Part shown: in pieces, positions 1 to 8,388 of the stretch
Layout: every line of letters starts with the position of its first letter
Numbering within the stretch: position 1 is the stretch's first letter
From: an uncultured Collinsella sp.
GTDB lineage: Bacteria > Actinomycetota > Coriobacteriia > Coriobacteriales > Coriobacteriaceae
Length of the DNA: 27,300 bases
Assembly: GCA_902493835.1 (NCBI GenBank)
Contig: CABURG010000006.1
Coordinates: forward strand, 1-27,300
Direction of reading: 5' to 3'
Translations under genes and position numbers: made by a program
The notes under the pieces: model-generated
Database searches by the model: none
The model's input: only the letters and a program-made list of their open reading frames with translations
What the model was told of the DNA's origin: nothing

Positions 1-2
1 TA

Positions 3-533
3 ATCATGAACTCGCTAGCTGGCTACGATAACCAAAACGGCTGGGAGCGTTATCGAGCAACGTTGCCCTTCTCGCGCAAAGACATTATTTGCGCACGCTA
101 CCTGTGCATCGTTGTCTTCTCGGTCGTCATGGCATGCGCGGCTACGCTTCTGAACATCCTCGCCCTTCCGCTCTTCGACCCCATGGGCATCCCTTCGACA
201 TGCCAGACGATCTTTGAAATCGCAACCGCCTCGGCGGCATCGATGCTCATCTCCCTCATGATGGTATTCTTGACACAGCCGCTGTTCTTCCGATTTGGAC
301 ACATGGAGGCGCTGCGCCTATCCCTTGGCCTGTTTGCCCTGTTTGGCTGCGGCACCATGGCAATGCTGAGTTCCTCCAACCCCATCAGCAACTGGCTCAT
401 GTCGATTGCCGGAGCGAATCCCGATCCTGCCGTTCTGGGCTGTCTGTGCGCAGGAATTGCCGTGCTGGCCCTCGCGCTATGCGCAATCAGCTGCACCGTC
501 AGCACCAAGGTCTACCGGGCACGCAACCTATAG
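3..533 (+). CDS. ABC-2 type permease, 3' part only
   Basis: This is the C-terminal part of a membrane permease. The frame is open to the left edge, so the true start lies outside the window and the ATG at 6 is probably internal. The visible residues begin with a segment like those before the early helices of the ABC2_membrane_5 family (YDNQNGWERYRATLPFSRKD: conserved aspartate, tryptophan, then a LP-x-SRK-D turn). About four hydrophobic segments follow, with a final helix near the end. In the family such permeases pair with a separate ATPase gene, presumably upstream and not visible. The substrate cannot be inferred. A terminator-like hairpin lies 18 bases after the stop. The family assignment rests on motif recall, with moderate confidence. 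Confidence 0.7.
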   Translation: MMNSLAGYDNQNGWERYRATLPFSRKDIICARYLCIVVFSVVMACAATLLNILALPLFDPMGIPSTCQTIFEIATASAASMLISLMMVFLTQPLFFRFGHMEALRLSLGLFALFGCGTMAMLSSSNPISNWLMSIAGANPDPAVLGCLCAGIAVLALALCAISCTVSTKVYRARNL

Positions 534-551
534 GCAAGCGCGGTATCATTG

Positions 552-584
552 GACATGCGCCATAGATCTGGCGTGGTCTTTTTT
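552..584 (+). terminator. intrinsic terminator after the ABC-2 permease gene
   Basis: A GAC and CGCCA stem (552-554, 558-562) pairs with TGGCG and GTC (569-573, 576-578) around a 6-base loop and a small internal loop. Six T residues follow immediately (579-584). It lies between the permease stop and the ribosome binding site of the next gene. It could also act as an attenuator for that gene. Confidence 0.5.
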
Positions 585-601
585 GAGGAGGCGCTCAACC
601 C

Positions 602-1477
602 GTGTCGTGGGTCGTCGCAGCATTTGCGTCAGCATTCTTTGCTGGCATCACATCCATCTTGGCCAAATGCGGCATCAAGCAGACCGACTCCGATGTCGCG
701 ACGGCCATTCGCACCTGCGTGGTGCTCGTTTTCGCCTGGGCAATGGCGGGCATTTCTGGATCCATTGGAACCATTGGCAGCATCGAACCCAGATCCTGGC
801 TCTTTCTCGTCCTCTCGGGACTCGCTACCGGCGCTTCGTGGATCTGTTACTTTAAGGCGTTGAGCATCGGAGACGTCAATAAGGTCGTACCGGTCGACAA
901 GATGAGCACCGTGCTCGCCGCGCTGATCGCCATCGTGCTTTTTGGCGAGACGAGCAACCTTGCGGTTAAGCTCGTGGGAACCGCCGTCATTACCCTCGGC
1001 ACGTTTTTAATGACCGAGAAGCAGCAATCCGCCGGACCCGAGCAGCAGCAAGACCGGACCTGGCTCGCTTACGCCCTCGGCGCCGCCATGTTCGCAGCAC
1101 TCACCTCCGTCCTCGCTAAGATCGGCATCGAAGGCGTCGAGTCAAACCTGGCCACGGCAATCCGCACCTGCGTGGTACTGGTTATGGCATGGGCAATCGT
1201 GGCAGCTAAAGGCAAGATGGGCCAAGCCGTGCACGTAGACCGCTACGAGCTCGTATTTCTCGCGGCATCGGGCATCGCGACCGGAGCATCGTGGCTGCTC
1301 TATTACTATGCCATCGCCGCAGGCCAGGTGAGCGTCGTGGTGCAGATCGACAAACTATCGATTGTCGTATCGGTACTATTTGCGCGCTTGGCATTCAACG
1401 AAAAGGTCTCGCGGCGCAGCGCCATCGGTCTCGCCCTCATCGTACTGGGCACTGCGGCGCTCGCGGTTTGGAAGTAG
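602..1477 (+). CDS. EamA-family (DMT superfamily) transporter
   Basis: A 291-residue integral membrane protein with about ten hydrophobic segments, as expected for a drug/metabolite transporter with two EamA repeats. The two halves remain strikingly alike. Residues near 35-50 (VATAIRTCVVLVFAWA) recur near 185-200 as LATAIRTCVVLVMAWA. A GLATGASW motif in the first half recurs as GIATGASW in the second, each followed by a VDK or IDK loop. The start is GTG at 602, chosen because GAGGAG at 585-590 lies about 11 bases upstream and the next in-frame starts would cut the first helix. Family members export or import small metabolites; the substrate here is unknown. The gene converges on the next, - strand gene with only 15 bases between stops. 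Confidence 0.85.
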   Translation: MSWVVAAFASAFFAGITSILAKCGIKQTDSDVATAIRTCVVLVFAWAMAGISGSIGTIGSIEPRSWLFLVLSGLATGASWICYFKALSIGDVNKVVPVDKMSTVLAALIAIVLFGETSNLAVKLVGTAVITLGTFLMTEKQQSAGPEQQQDRTWLAYALGAAMFAALTSVLAKIGIEGVESNLATAIRTCVVLVMAWAIVAAKGKMGQAVHVDRYELVFLAASGIATGASWLLYYYAIAAGQVSVVVQIDKLSIVVSVLFARLAFNEKVSRRSAIGLALIVLGTAALAVWK

Positions 1478-1492
1478 CGCGGCCAGCAGCCG

Positions 1493-2284
1493 CTACATCC
1501 TCACACCTGGCTTGGGATGCCTGTACTGACCGTGGGATGCCGTGCGCTTACCGTGCGAGATGGCAAATTTGGGACAACGGTGCAGGCAACGAAGGCAGGC
1601 TGCGCACTCCGGCTTTGTCCAGACGGGAAGGCCGTCGCGCATCTCAATCGCCGCCATGGGGCAGCGCTTGGCACACAGGCCGCAGCCGATGCAGCGATCG
1701 GCATCGACGGCAAACTTGCTCGTCTGTTGCATGTGCAGCAGCCCAATTGCGTGATACGCGCACGATGCAAACAGAGGCACGCGATGGCGCATCATGTTGC
1801 CCGTGCGGCGTGCCCGCACCGCCTCGATCACGGCATCAATCTGCGCCTCGGCAGCTCTATTGATACCCTCAACCTTTTGAGGGTCAGACAGGTCGAAAAC
1901 AGGCGTCCAGGTATCGGGCATCTTGACGCTCATCGCCGCATCTAACTCGAGCCCACGCTCGTGCAGCAGGTCGCGGGCAAACTTGGCAGATTGGCCGGTC
2001 GTCGAACCGTACGTCGAAACATAGAACGTATAGGGGCGCTCGCCGCCCTTTGCACCGGCAGCAATCGACAGGTCGGCAATCTTCAAAAACTCGATCATCG
2101 GTGTCGGCAGACCCCAGGCATACACCGGAGCAACAAATCCCAGCTGGCAGGGGCCTTCCGTCGCAACAAGGCGAAGGGCTTCGACATCAAAACGCTCAAT
2201 CGACACAACCTTGTCGTCTGTCGCCGCCGCAATGCGACGCGCCACATGTTCGCTGTTCCCCGTCGCGCTAAAGTACAGGATCAT
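1493..2284 (-). CDS. EFR1-type flavodoxin/ferredoxin fusion protein
   Basis: A 263-residue cytoplasmic electron-transfer protein. The N-terminal half is a flavodoxin-like fold starting with the FMN phosphate-binding loop FSATGNSEHVA (residues 5-15). The C-terminal quarter is a bacterial-type ferredoxin with two CxxCxxCxxxCP clusters, at Cys198/201/204/208 and Cys227/230/233/237, which should carry two [4Fe-4S] centres. This domain order matches the EFR1 family, whose redox partners are mostly unknown. The ATG at 2284 is preceded by AGAGGGG on the - strand. It follows the ClC gene by 37 bases in the same orientation and may share its transcript. All eight cluster cysteines are present, so the protein looks functional. 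Confidence 0.85.
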   Translation of the reverse strand: MILYFSATGNSEHVARRIAAATDDKVVSIERFDVEALRLVATEGPCQLGFVAPVYAWGLPTPMIEFLKIADLSIAAGAKGGERPYTFYVSTYGSTTGQSAKFARDLLHERGLELDAAMSVKMPDTWTPVFDLSDPQKVEGINRAAEAQIDAVIEAVRARRTGNMMRHRVPLFASCAYHAIGLLHMQQTSKFAVDADRCIGCGLCAKRCPMAAIEMRDGLPVWTKPECAACLRCLHRCPKFAISHGKRTASHGQYRHPKPGVRM

Positions 2285-2321
2285 CTCGTACCCCTCTGGA
2301 GTTGACTCGCGATTAACCGCG

Positions 2322-3626
2322 CTATTTGCGCAGCGGCTTGGGCAGTGGGATACCGGCGGCGATGACGGCCGCGATGATCATGCAGACGATACCCTTGAGT
2401 GGGAAGCACATGAGCAGCAGGCCCACGACCATGACGGGCTGACGCATAACGGTGCCCATCGTCGAGGCCGTGCAAACGGCGACGCAAAAGACCGGATCGG
2501 CGCCGGTGAGGATAGCAAGGCCATAGCCCAGGCTTACGCCCGAGAAGATAACCGGGAAGAAGTGGCCGCCGCGCCAACCAAGGTTGATGAGGGCGGGCGT
2601 CAGCATGGCCTTAACGAGACCGGTCGCGATAAGCACGCCGGCGGGGATGGTCAGGTAGGTTTCCATGAGCACACCGGCCTGGGTCTCGCCGGCAAACATG
2701 GTGTAGGGCAGGACCGTGCCACAGATGGCGAGCGCCAGACCGGCTAGCATGGCCTTGACGACAGGACGTTCCCCTATTGCATGGGCAAATGCTTCGCTCG
2801 CGTGCTCAGAGACAAAGTACAGCCAGCCGCAGACCGCGCCGATCAGCGCAAGAGGAATGAGCCAAGCAAGCTCCAGGTTGCCCACCTCGGCGGCCTCAAA
2901 CCTCGGCATGCCCATGCCGCCGCCCACAAGCTGGCCAAGCAGCAGGTAGGTACCCAGACCGCCGGCAATCGCAATGCCGTAGACCACGGCCTTTTGCGCC
3001 TTGGGGAGCTTGATGGTGATCTCGTCGGATGCGGGGTCCCCAGTATCATTGGCACCCTGGCCGTCGGCGCTACCGGCGAGCGGAGCCACAAAGCCAAAGA
3101 CGGGTGCGGTAAAGAGCGCCGTCAGGGCAGCCTGGGTGCCCAGCAGTGTGAGTTCCCTAAACTCGGCTCCAAAGCGACGCATGCGATCGCCGACCCAGCT
3201 GCACAGTCCCGCAATGACGCCGGTCAGTCCAGCTTCCGGTCCAATGCTGCCGCCAAACAGCAGCGGCAACAGCGCGGCAAGCGACAGCTTGCCCAGATTT
3301 TCGTAGGGGTAGCACCCATCCTGTTTGACATTGGTCATGACCTGGTTAAGGTCATCGGTCTTGGTGCCCGTCATCTTTTCGTACAGGCCAATCAGCAGAC
3401 CGCCCAGCATGCAGACGAAAAACGGGTACGGCAAAAAGCCAAACGGGCCGTTCGCGAGCTCGGGCGAAGCGACGCCCAGCGCGTGCGGAATCTCGGTCCA
3501 TAGATAGTCGATACCGTGCTCCATCGCAAAAAAGAACAGCCAGACCGCGGCACCTGCGAACGCACCGGTCACGGCAACGCTAACTAAAAACAGCGCGCGG
3601 TTTGTGGGTTTGGCAAGGTTATCCAT
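2322..3626 (-). CDS. ClC-family chloride channel/transporter
   Basis: A 434-residue polytopic membrane protein with about ten to twelve hydrophobic segments. Signature ClC motifs are visible: GGSIGPEAG around residues 125-133, the ion-pathway loop with Glu131 near the usual gating-glutamate position, and GGHFFP in the second half, corresponding to the GxFxP filter loop. The GPE variant recalls the YfeO-like branch more than classic ClC-ec1 (GREGP). Such proteins move chloride or fluoride, by exchange with protons or passively; the sequence does not decide which. GGGAGGA stands four bases before the ATG at 3626. The upstream gap of 125 bases could hold its own promoter. Confidence 0.85.
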   Translation of the reverse strand: MDNLAKPTNRALFLVSVAVTGAFAGAAVWLFFFAMEHGIDYLWTEIPHALGVASPELANGPFGFLPYPFFVCMLGGLLIGLYEKMTGTKTDDLNQVMTNVKQDGCYPYENLGKLSLAALLPLLFGGSIGPEAGLTGVIAGLCSWVGDRMRRFGAEFRELTLLGTQAALTALFTAPVFGFVAPLAGSADGQGANDTGDPASDEITIKLPKAQKAVVYGIAIAGGLGTYLLLGQLVGGGMGMPRFEAAEVGNLELAWLIPLALIGAVCGWLYFVSEHASEAFAHAIGERPVVKAMLAGLALAICGTVLPYTMFAGETQAGVLMETYLTIPAGVLIATGLVKAMLTPALINLGWRGGHFFPVIFSGVSLGYGLAILTGADPVFCVAVCTASTMGTVMRQPVMVVGLLLMCFPLKGIVCMIIAAVIAAGIPLPKPLRK

Positions 3627-3751
3627 CGGGTCCTCCCGCGGTCAAAGTCGACATAGATACGTTTTATTGTAGAGCGAGCGTTGCCCGAACGAGCCAACCA
3701 TCCACGCCGCGAACGGCACCATTGGGAGCCATAGTGGGGCAGGCTCAAGAC

Positions 3752-4285
3752 TTATCCGTTGATAATCGAAGCAATCTCGCGCAAATCGTCGGCAAAGTAG
3801 ATGCCCTGCTGGCGCCGTGGGCTCGATAGCCCTTTATCAATCATGTGCCCGAGCAGTGCCTTGAGGTCGTTGTAGTAACCGTCCAGGTTATACAGGATGC
3901 ACGGAGCACTCAGGTGCCCCAACGACACCGCGGACATAACCTCGGCAATCTCCTCGAGCGTGCCCGTCCCACCGGGAAAGGCGATGAACGCATCGCCGAG
4001 CTCAATCATCTTGGCCTTGCGCTCCGCCATACCACTCGTCACGATGAGGTCGTCGATACCGTCATGTTGAAACTCGGCCTCGATAAAAAAGCTCGGCTCC
4101 ACGCCCGTCACATGTCCACCTGCCTCGAGCACGCTATCGGCGAGCGCACCCATCAGGCCCGACTTGGACCCGCCGTATACCAGCGCGTGGCCGTTGGTGC
4201 CAATCCAGTTGCCCAGCTCCTGTACCGCAGGTAGAAACGCCGGGTCATTACCGACGCTGGCACCCAGATACACGGTGATATTCAT
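3752..4285 (-). CDS. TIGR00730/LOG-family Rossmann-fold nucleotide hydrolase
   Basis: A 177-residue soluble protein with the lysine-decarboxylase-like Rossmann fold. It shows YGGSKSGLMG (residues 37-46) and the signature PGGTGTLEE (104-112), which in the LOG family forms the nucleotide-binding and catalytic loop. Family members cleave N6-modified AMP or other nucleoside 5'-monophosphates to base plus ribose 5-phosphate, so a nucleotide-processing role is likely. The start at 4285 is preferred over the in-frame ATG at 4300: a strong GAGGGGGA ribosome binding site lies directly before 4285 and overlaps the 4300 ATG. It follows the potassium channel gene by 35 bases and is probably co-transcribed with it. 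Confidence 0.85.
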   Translation of the reverse strand: MNITVYLGASVGNDPAFLPAVQELGNWIGTNGHALVYGGSKSGLMGALADSVLEAGGHVTGVEPSFFIEAEFQHDGIDDLIVTSGMAERKAKMIELGDAFIAFPGGTGTLEEIAEVMSAVSLGHLSAPCILYNLDGYYNDLKALLGHMIDKGLSSPRRQQGIYFADDLREIASIING

Positions 4286-4320
4286 TTCAGTCCCCCTCAT
4301 TGTGACGCGCGGCGCCCGTT

Positions 4321-4746
4321 CTAGCGTTGGCGGCGGCGATATTCGCGCACGCGGCGCGACAGGTCGGCAAGCTCATCGCGGTCGAGCTCTTCCAAATGCT
4401 CAAGATCGTCCATAAAGCGCGCCATGGTGTCCTTTTGGCGCAGCTTGATGAGCGTATTGCAGTAGTTCACCGCCACGCCCGTAAGCATGGCGATATAGAA
4501 GATACTGATGACGCTTAGGATAACGGTAACGCCGCGGGCAACCGGCGTTTCGGCGGGGATATCGCCAAAGCCAATCGTCGAGACCGTCTCAAAGCTAAAC
4601 CAAAGTCCATCGCCAAACGTAAGGGTCGCGGGCTCGGACAGCCAGACGGCCGTCGAGCACAGCAGATAGAAGATAAGAAACAGGCCCGTGATGCGCGCAA
4701 AGCCAGCCTGTCGCAACACATCGGCAAGCGTCCTCAACTTATTCAT
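4321..4746 (-). CDS. two-helix potassium channel
   Basis: A 141-residue ion-channel subunit with the minimal TM1-pore-TM2 plan. TM1 is near residues 18-37, the pore helix and selectivity filter TIGFGD at 57-62, and TM2 near 72-93. A charged C-terminal tail (about 100-141, rich in Glu, Asp and Arg) probably lies in the cytoplasm and may help assembly. It lacks an RCK/TrkA_N regulatory domain, so it looks like an Ion_trans_2-type channel expected to form tetramers. The frame is open to 4851, but the ATG at 4746 is chosen: AAGGGG lies five bases upstream, and the extra N-terminal stretch would run into the 4816-4899 repeats. Confidence 0.85.
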   Translation of the reverse strand: MNKLRTLADVLRQAGFARITGLFLIFYLLCSTAVWLSEPATLTFGDGLWFSFETVSTIGFGDIPAETPVARGVTVILSVISIFYIAMLTGVAVNYCNTLIKLRQKDTMARFMDDLEHLEELDRDELADLSRRVREYRRRQR

Positions 4747-4815
4747 CGCGACCCCTTTTCCCAGACGCCCAATCACGTTTGCTCGGTATTGTCCCACGCC
4801 TCCCCCGCAAACGAA

Positions 4816-4899
4816 ACTAGTCATTGGGGACGTTCTTAAATGACTAGTCAAACAAGAACGTCCCCAATGACTAGTCGTTTAAGAACGTCCCCAATGACT
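4816..4899. repeat. cluster of three palindromic REP-like units
   Basis: A 22-bp unit occurs forward at 4816-4837 (ACTAGTCATTGGGGACGTTC, then TT). It recurs as a perfect reverse complement at 4854-4875 and again, reverse, at 4881-4899. The first loop contains the small palindrome TGACTAGTCA (4841-4850). Related units occur at 16109-16164 and, decayed, near 15034, 15366 and 15409. The cluster lies between the divergent potassium channel and receptor kinase genes, so transcripts crossing it can fold strongly. Confidence 0.85.
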
Positions 4900-4942
4900 G
4901 CCGGGCGGGAGCGTTTAGCGGTACAGCTGCCGACTAGGCAGG

Positions 4943-4970
4943 TTGAGCTGGTATCCTTGTGCGGTAATGT
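4943..4970 (+). promoter_or_regulatory. candidate promoter of the fused receptor kinase
   Basis: A -35-like TTGAGC (4943-4948) and a -10-like TAATGT (4965-4970) are separated by 16 bases and end about 22 bases before the chosen start codon. Each hexamer matches about four of six consensus positions, so support is modest. Confidence 0.35.
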
Positions 4971-4991
4971 CTCGATTCGTTAGGATTGCAT

Positions 4992-7796
4992 GTGAGAGCT
5001 GCCACTGTCCTTCGTTCAGTTATATATCGCGCTCTGGCCATTGTGCTTGCCGCGCTTGCCGTACTAAGTTCTATCGCGCCTGTCCAGGCTTTTGCCGATG
5101 ACTCTAGTCAGCAAGTCAAAACGGTCCGCGTTGGTTGGCTCGTCAACAGCGAAGGCTTCCAGAACGGCACCCCCGGGGAGCGTCTCTCGGGATGGGGCTA
5201 CGAGTACCTCCAGACCCTGTCGTACTACACGCCCGGCTGGCGGTACGAATACGTCTCCGGCACCTTCACCGAGCTTATGGACATGCTCGAGGCAGGCGAG
5301 ATCGACCTCATGCCCAACATCTCCTACTCCGAGGAACGCGCCCAAAAGCTGCTCTTTTCCTCGAACCCCGAGGGCACCGAGCGCTACTACATCTACGCCA
5401 AGCCCGATCGCGACGATCTGGCCAAGGGCGACCCCCAAGCGCTCCAAGGCCTTACCATCGGCTACAACCCCGACGTTATGCAAACCTTCGTTGGCCAGCA
5501 GTGGCTCGCCAACGAAGGCATTACCTGCACCTATAAAGAAATCGACACTGGCGGCGCCCTCTTTGGCGCGCTCACAAACGGCGAGGTCGACGCCATCATC
5601 ATGAACGACACGCTCTCGTCGCCCGAGGCGTCGCCCATGTTCTACGTTGGTTCGAGCGACTACTACTTTGCCGTCCCCAAAAGCCGCCCCGACCTAATGG
5701 ACGACATCAATGCCGCCATGTCGGCAATCGCCCGCGTCAACCCACGCTATATCGACGAAGTCAAATCTAACTACTCGGCCCAAAACAGCGGTTCATCATC
5801 GCTCAACAGCCCCGAACGTTCCTGGCTCAAAGCAAATGACAACACCATCACGCTCGGCTACATTACGGGCAAACTCCCCTACTGCAACGAAGACGAAGAC
5901 GGCGAAATGGAAGGCTCGCTCGCATCGCTTGCGACGACGTTGCACGATAAATTTGGCATTACGGTCAAAACCGTCGCCTTTGATAACTACAAGATGATGT
6001 CAAAGGCCCTGTCAAAGGGAAGCATCGACGTTGCGCTGCCGGTATACCGAGATTACTGGTTTGCCGAGCAATCAGGCGTTGTGCAGTCGATATCGTTGGG
6101 GACCACATCCCTCACCGCCATCCACACCGGAAGCAACCTGAACAAAGACCTTCAGAACATCGCCTGTACCAAATCATCGTTTGTCAACAAAAATGCACTT
6201 GAAAGTCTGTTCCCCACAGCGACCGTGACCGAATACCGATCCGACGATGAAGCGTTCGACGCCCTCAGGAAGGGAACGGTGCACTGCATCCTCGCCCCCA
6301 GTTCACGCGTAAAAACCATCGGTGACCGTTATGATCTCGAGGACTGCGAGACGGCCGAGCTCCCTGACACCTGTGAGCTCTCGTGCTGGATTTCGCGCGG
6401 AAGGCCCGAGCTGCTGGGAATCATCAACAAGGGCATCATCAATGCCGGAGAATCGCTCTCCGCAAGCAATTACTCATCCACGTCGTACACGGCCCAGGAA
6501 TCCAACACGCTTCAATTCCTTTACCGCAACCGCACCGCCATTGCAGCTACCCTCATCGGTATGTTGTCGGTCGGCATCGTCCTGCTCATCTGGGCGCTCG
6601 TGCGCGCTCGAACCGAGCGCAAAAAAGCCGATGCTGCCAACGCCGCTAAGACGGCATTCCTCACGCGCATGAGCCACGACATCCATACGCCGCTCAACGG
6701 TATCCTGGGCCTTATCGAGATCGAGGAATTGAAGGAAGGCGATATGCAAGTCGCCCGCGAGAGCCGTGCCAAGGCGCGCGTTGCCGCCAATCACCTGCTC
6801 TCGCTGATCAACGACATCCTCGAGATGGGCAAAATCGAAGACCGCAAGCTAACACTGGAGCATGCGCCTTTTAACCTCAAAGAGCTCTGTGACGATACGC
6901 TGGTGCTGTGCAAGCTCCGCGCGTCCAGTAACGGCATCACAATGCAGGACAATAGTCTGCCGTACGCCACGGGGCCATACATGATCGGCAGCCCCACCCA
7001 TATCCGACAGATCATGATCAACCTGTTAGACAACAGCATTAAGTACAACAAGCACGGCGGCTCCGTCACCTTTAGTTCAAAGACCAAGCCACTCGATAAC
7101 GGGCGCGCGCTCTTTTGCTTTAGCGTTTCGGATACCGGCATTGGCATGGCTCCCGAGTTTTTAAAGCATATCTATGAGCCGTTTGCCCAAGAAGGTGACG
7201 ATGCGCGCAGCAAGTTCCAAGGAACCGGCATGGGCATGCCAATCGTCAAGTCGCTTATTGAACTGATGGGTGGCACCATCGAAGTCACCAGCGAACTCTA
7301 TGTGGGCACCACGTTCTACGTGGAAATTCCGCTCGATATCGACAAGAACCCCCAGACGCGGGCGAATACGGTCGAGAGGGCGCTCGACTGCTCGCTCGCC
7401 GACATGAACGTGCTGCTCGCCGAAGACAACGAATTGAATGCCGAGATTGCCCAGACGCTGCTAGAATCCGAGGGCGTCGTGGTCACCCGCGCCGCCAACG
7501 GCAACGAAGTCGTCGATTTGTACCTGTCGCATCCCGCCGGCAGCTTCGATGCGATCCTGATGGACATTATGATGCCGGACATGGACGGCTACGAGGCAAC
7601 CCGCGCGATTCGTCTGAGCGAGAAAGTCGATGCAGCCGATATCCCCATCATCGCGCTCACCGCCAATGCCTTTGCCGAGGACGCCAAGGCGGCACACGAC
7701 GCCGGCATGAACGCCCATCTGTCCAAACCGCTCGACTTTAACAAGCTCAAAAACATACTCGCCCGCATCAAGAAAAACGGGTCCGTTTCGCTATAG
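4992..7796 (+). CDS. hybrid sensor histidine kinase with two fused solute-binding sensor domains
   Basis: A 934-residue one-piece receptor. An N-terminal signal sequence (about residues 8-32, ending near VQAFA) leads into two tandem family-3 solute-binding (PBPb) domains, about 42-265 and 280-500. A single membrane helix (516-538) follows, then HisKA with phospho-acceptor His562 in MSHDIHTPLNG. Next come a HATPase domain (N-box NLLDNSIKYN, G1 DTGIGM, G2 GTGMGMP) and a receiver with Asp858 in LMDIMMPDMDG. It presumably binds an extracellular amino acid-like ligand and relays phosphate internally. No phosphotransfer or DNA-binding output partner is nearby. The frame opens at TTG 4986, but GTG 4992 is preferred because TTAGGA lies six bases upstream. 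The kinase and receiver resemble those at 8389-10581. Confidence 0.9.
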   Translation: MRAATVLRSVIYRALAIVLAALAVLSSIAPVQAFADDSSQQVKTVRVGWLVNSEGFQNGTPGERLSGWGYEYLQTLSYYTPGWRYEYVSGTFTELMDMLEAGEIDLMPNISYSEERAQKLLFSSNPEGTERYYIYAKPDRDDLAKGDPQALQGLTIGYNPDVMQTFVGQQWLANEGITCTYKEIDTGGALFGALTNGEVDAIIMNDTLSSPEASPMFYVGSSDYYFAVPKSRPDLMDDINAAMSAIARVNPRYIDEVKSNYSAQNSGSSSLNSPERSWLKANDNTITLGYITGKLPYCNEDEDGEMEGSLASLATTLHDKFGITVKTVAFDNYKMMSKALSKGSIDVALPVYRDYWFAEQSGVVQSISLGTTSLTAIHTGSNLNKDLQNIACTKSSFVNKNALESLFPTATVTEYRSDDEAFDALRKGTVHCILAPSSRVKTIGDRYDLEDCETAELPDTCELSCWISRGRPELLGIINKGIINAGESLSASNYSSTSYTAQESNTLQFLYRNRTAIAATLIGMLSVGIVLLIWALVRARTERKKADAANAAKTAFLTRMSHDIHTPLNGILGLIEIEELKEGDMQVARESRAKARVAANHLLSLINDILEMGKIEDRKLTLEHAPFNLKELCDDTLVLCKLRASSNGITMQDNSLPYATGPYMIGSPTHIRQIMINLLDNSIKYNKHGGSVTFSSKTKPLDNGRALFCFSVSDTGIGMAPEFLKHIYEPFAQEGDDARSKFQGTGMGMPIVKSLIELMGGTIEVTSELYVGTTFYVEIPLDIDKNPQTRANTVERALDCSLADMNVLLAEDNELNAEIAQTLLESEGVVVTRAANGNEVVDLYLSHPAGSFDAILMDIMMPDMDGYEATRAIRLSEKVDAADIPIIALTANAFAEDAKAAHDAGMNAHLSKPLDFNKLKNILARIKKNGSVSL

Positions 7797-7838
7797 TTTG
7801 TGCTCAACTACCACGCATGACCAGAAAGGAATCCAACG

Positions 7839-8318
7839 ATGTTTAGGCCCTTACGTCGAAAGAAACGCGCCATCACTGACGAGGAAGCGCGCGAACTGCT
7901 CGCTGCCTGCAAGCGCGGTGTCTTTGCCGTCAACGGCGACGATGGCTACCCGTACGCCATTCCCGTCAACTACTTCTTTGACACCGAGCACGACAAGATT
8001 TATTTCCATGGCGCCAAGGCTGGCCACAAGGTCGACGCACTCAAGCGCGATGACAAGGTCTGCTTTACCGTTTACGGCAACGAGTGGTACAAGGGCGGTG
8101 ACTGGGCTCCCTACGTTATGAGCACCGTGGTCTTTGGCCGCTGTCGCTTGGCGAATGACACTCCCGCGTTTATCGAGGATAAAGTCCGCCAGCTCGCGCT
8201 TAAGTACTACCCTTCTGCCGAGGAAGTCGAAGAGGAAATCGCCAAAGACATTAAGGGCGTCCAGCTCTACGAGATTACGATTGAGCATCTTTGCGGCAAG
8301 CAGATTCAAGAAAAGTAA
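7839..8318 (+). CDS. pyridoxamine 5'-phosphate oxidase-like (NimA-type) flavin-binding protein
   Basis: A 159-residue soluble protein of the split-barrel FMN-binding class. It has the features of the NimA/PPOX-like family: an N-terminal helix (residues 14-27), then a strand with GYPYAIPVNY (41-50), a KIYFHGAKAGHKVD loop (57-70), and a strand pair including VCFTVYG. Relatives reduce nitroimidazoles or other small compounds, but many have no known substrate, so the reaction cannot be stated. AGAAAGGA precedes the ATG at 7839. It follows the receptor kinase by 42 bases in the same direction and may be co-transcribed. It ends just before a hairpin shared with the opposing kinase gene. Confidence 0.8.
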   Translation: MFRPLRRKKRAITDEEARELLAACKRGVFAVNGDDGYPYAIPVNYFFDTEHDKIYFHGAKAGHKVDALKRDDKVCFTVYGNEWYKGGDWAPYVMSTVVFGRCRLANDTPAFIEDKVRQLALKYYPSAEEVEEEIAKDIKGVQLYEITIEHLCGKQIQEK

Positions 8319-8346
8319 GCCTCAAAAGCAAAACTCATCAATAACA

Positions 8347-8386
8347 ATATGGCCCGGTTCCAACCCACCTTGGAACCGGGCCATAT
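8347..8386. terminator. strong hairpin between convergent genes
   Basis: A perfect 17-bp stem (8347-8363 with 8370-8386, core GGCCCGGTTCCAA) closes a CCCACC loop. It starts two bases after the stop of the - strand kinase gene. On the - strand it is followed by TTGTTATTG and later T-rich sequence, and it lies 28 bases after the + strand NimA-like gene. It probably ends transcription from both sides, more convincingly on the - strand. Confidence 0.75.
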
Positions 8387-8388
8387 GC

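Noticed and set aside
4816..4899. CRISPR-like array
   Set aside because: There are only three units, in mixed orientation, with unequal spacers of 5 and 16 bases. This is a REP-type palindrome cluster.
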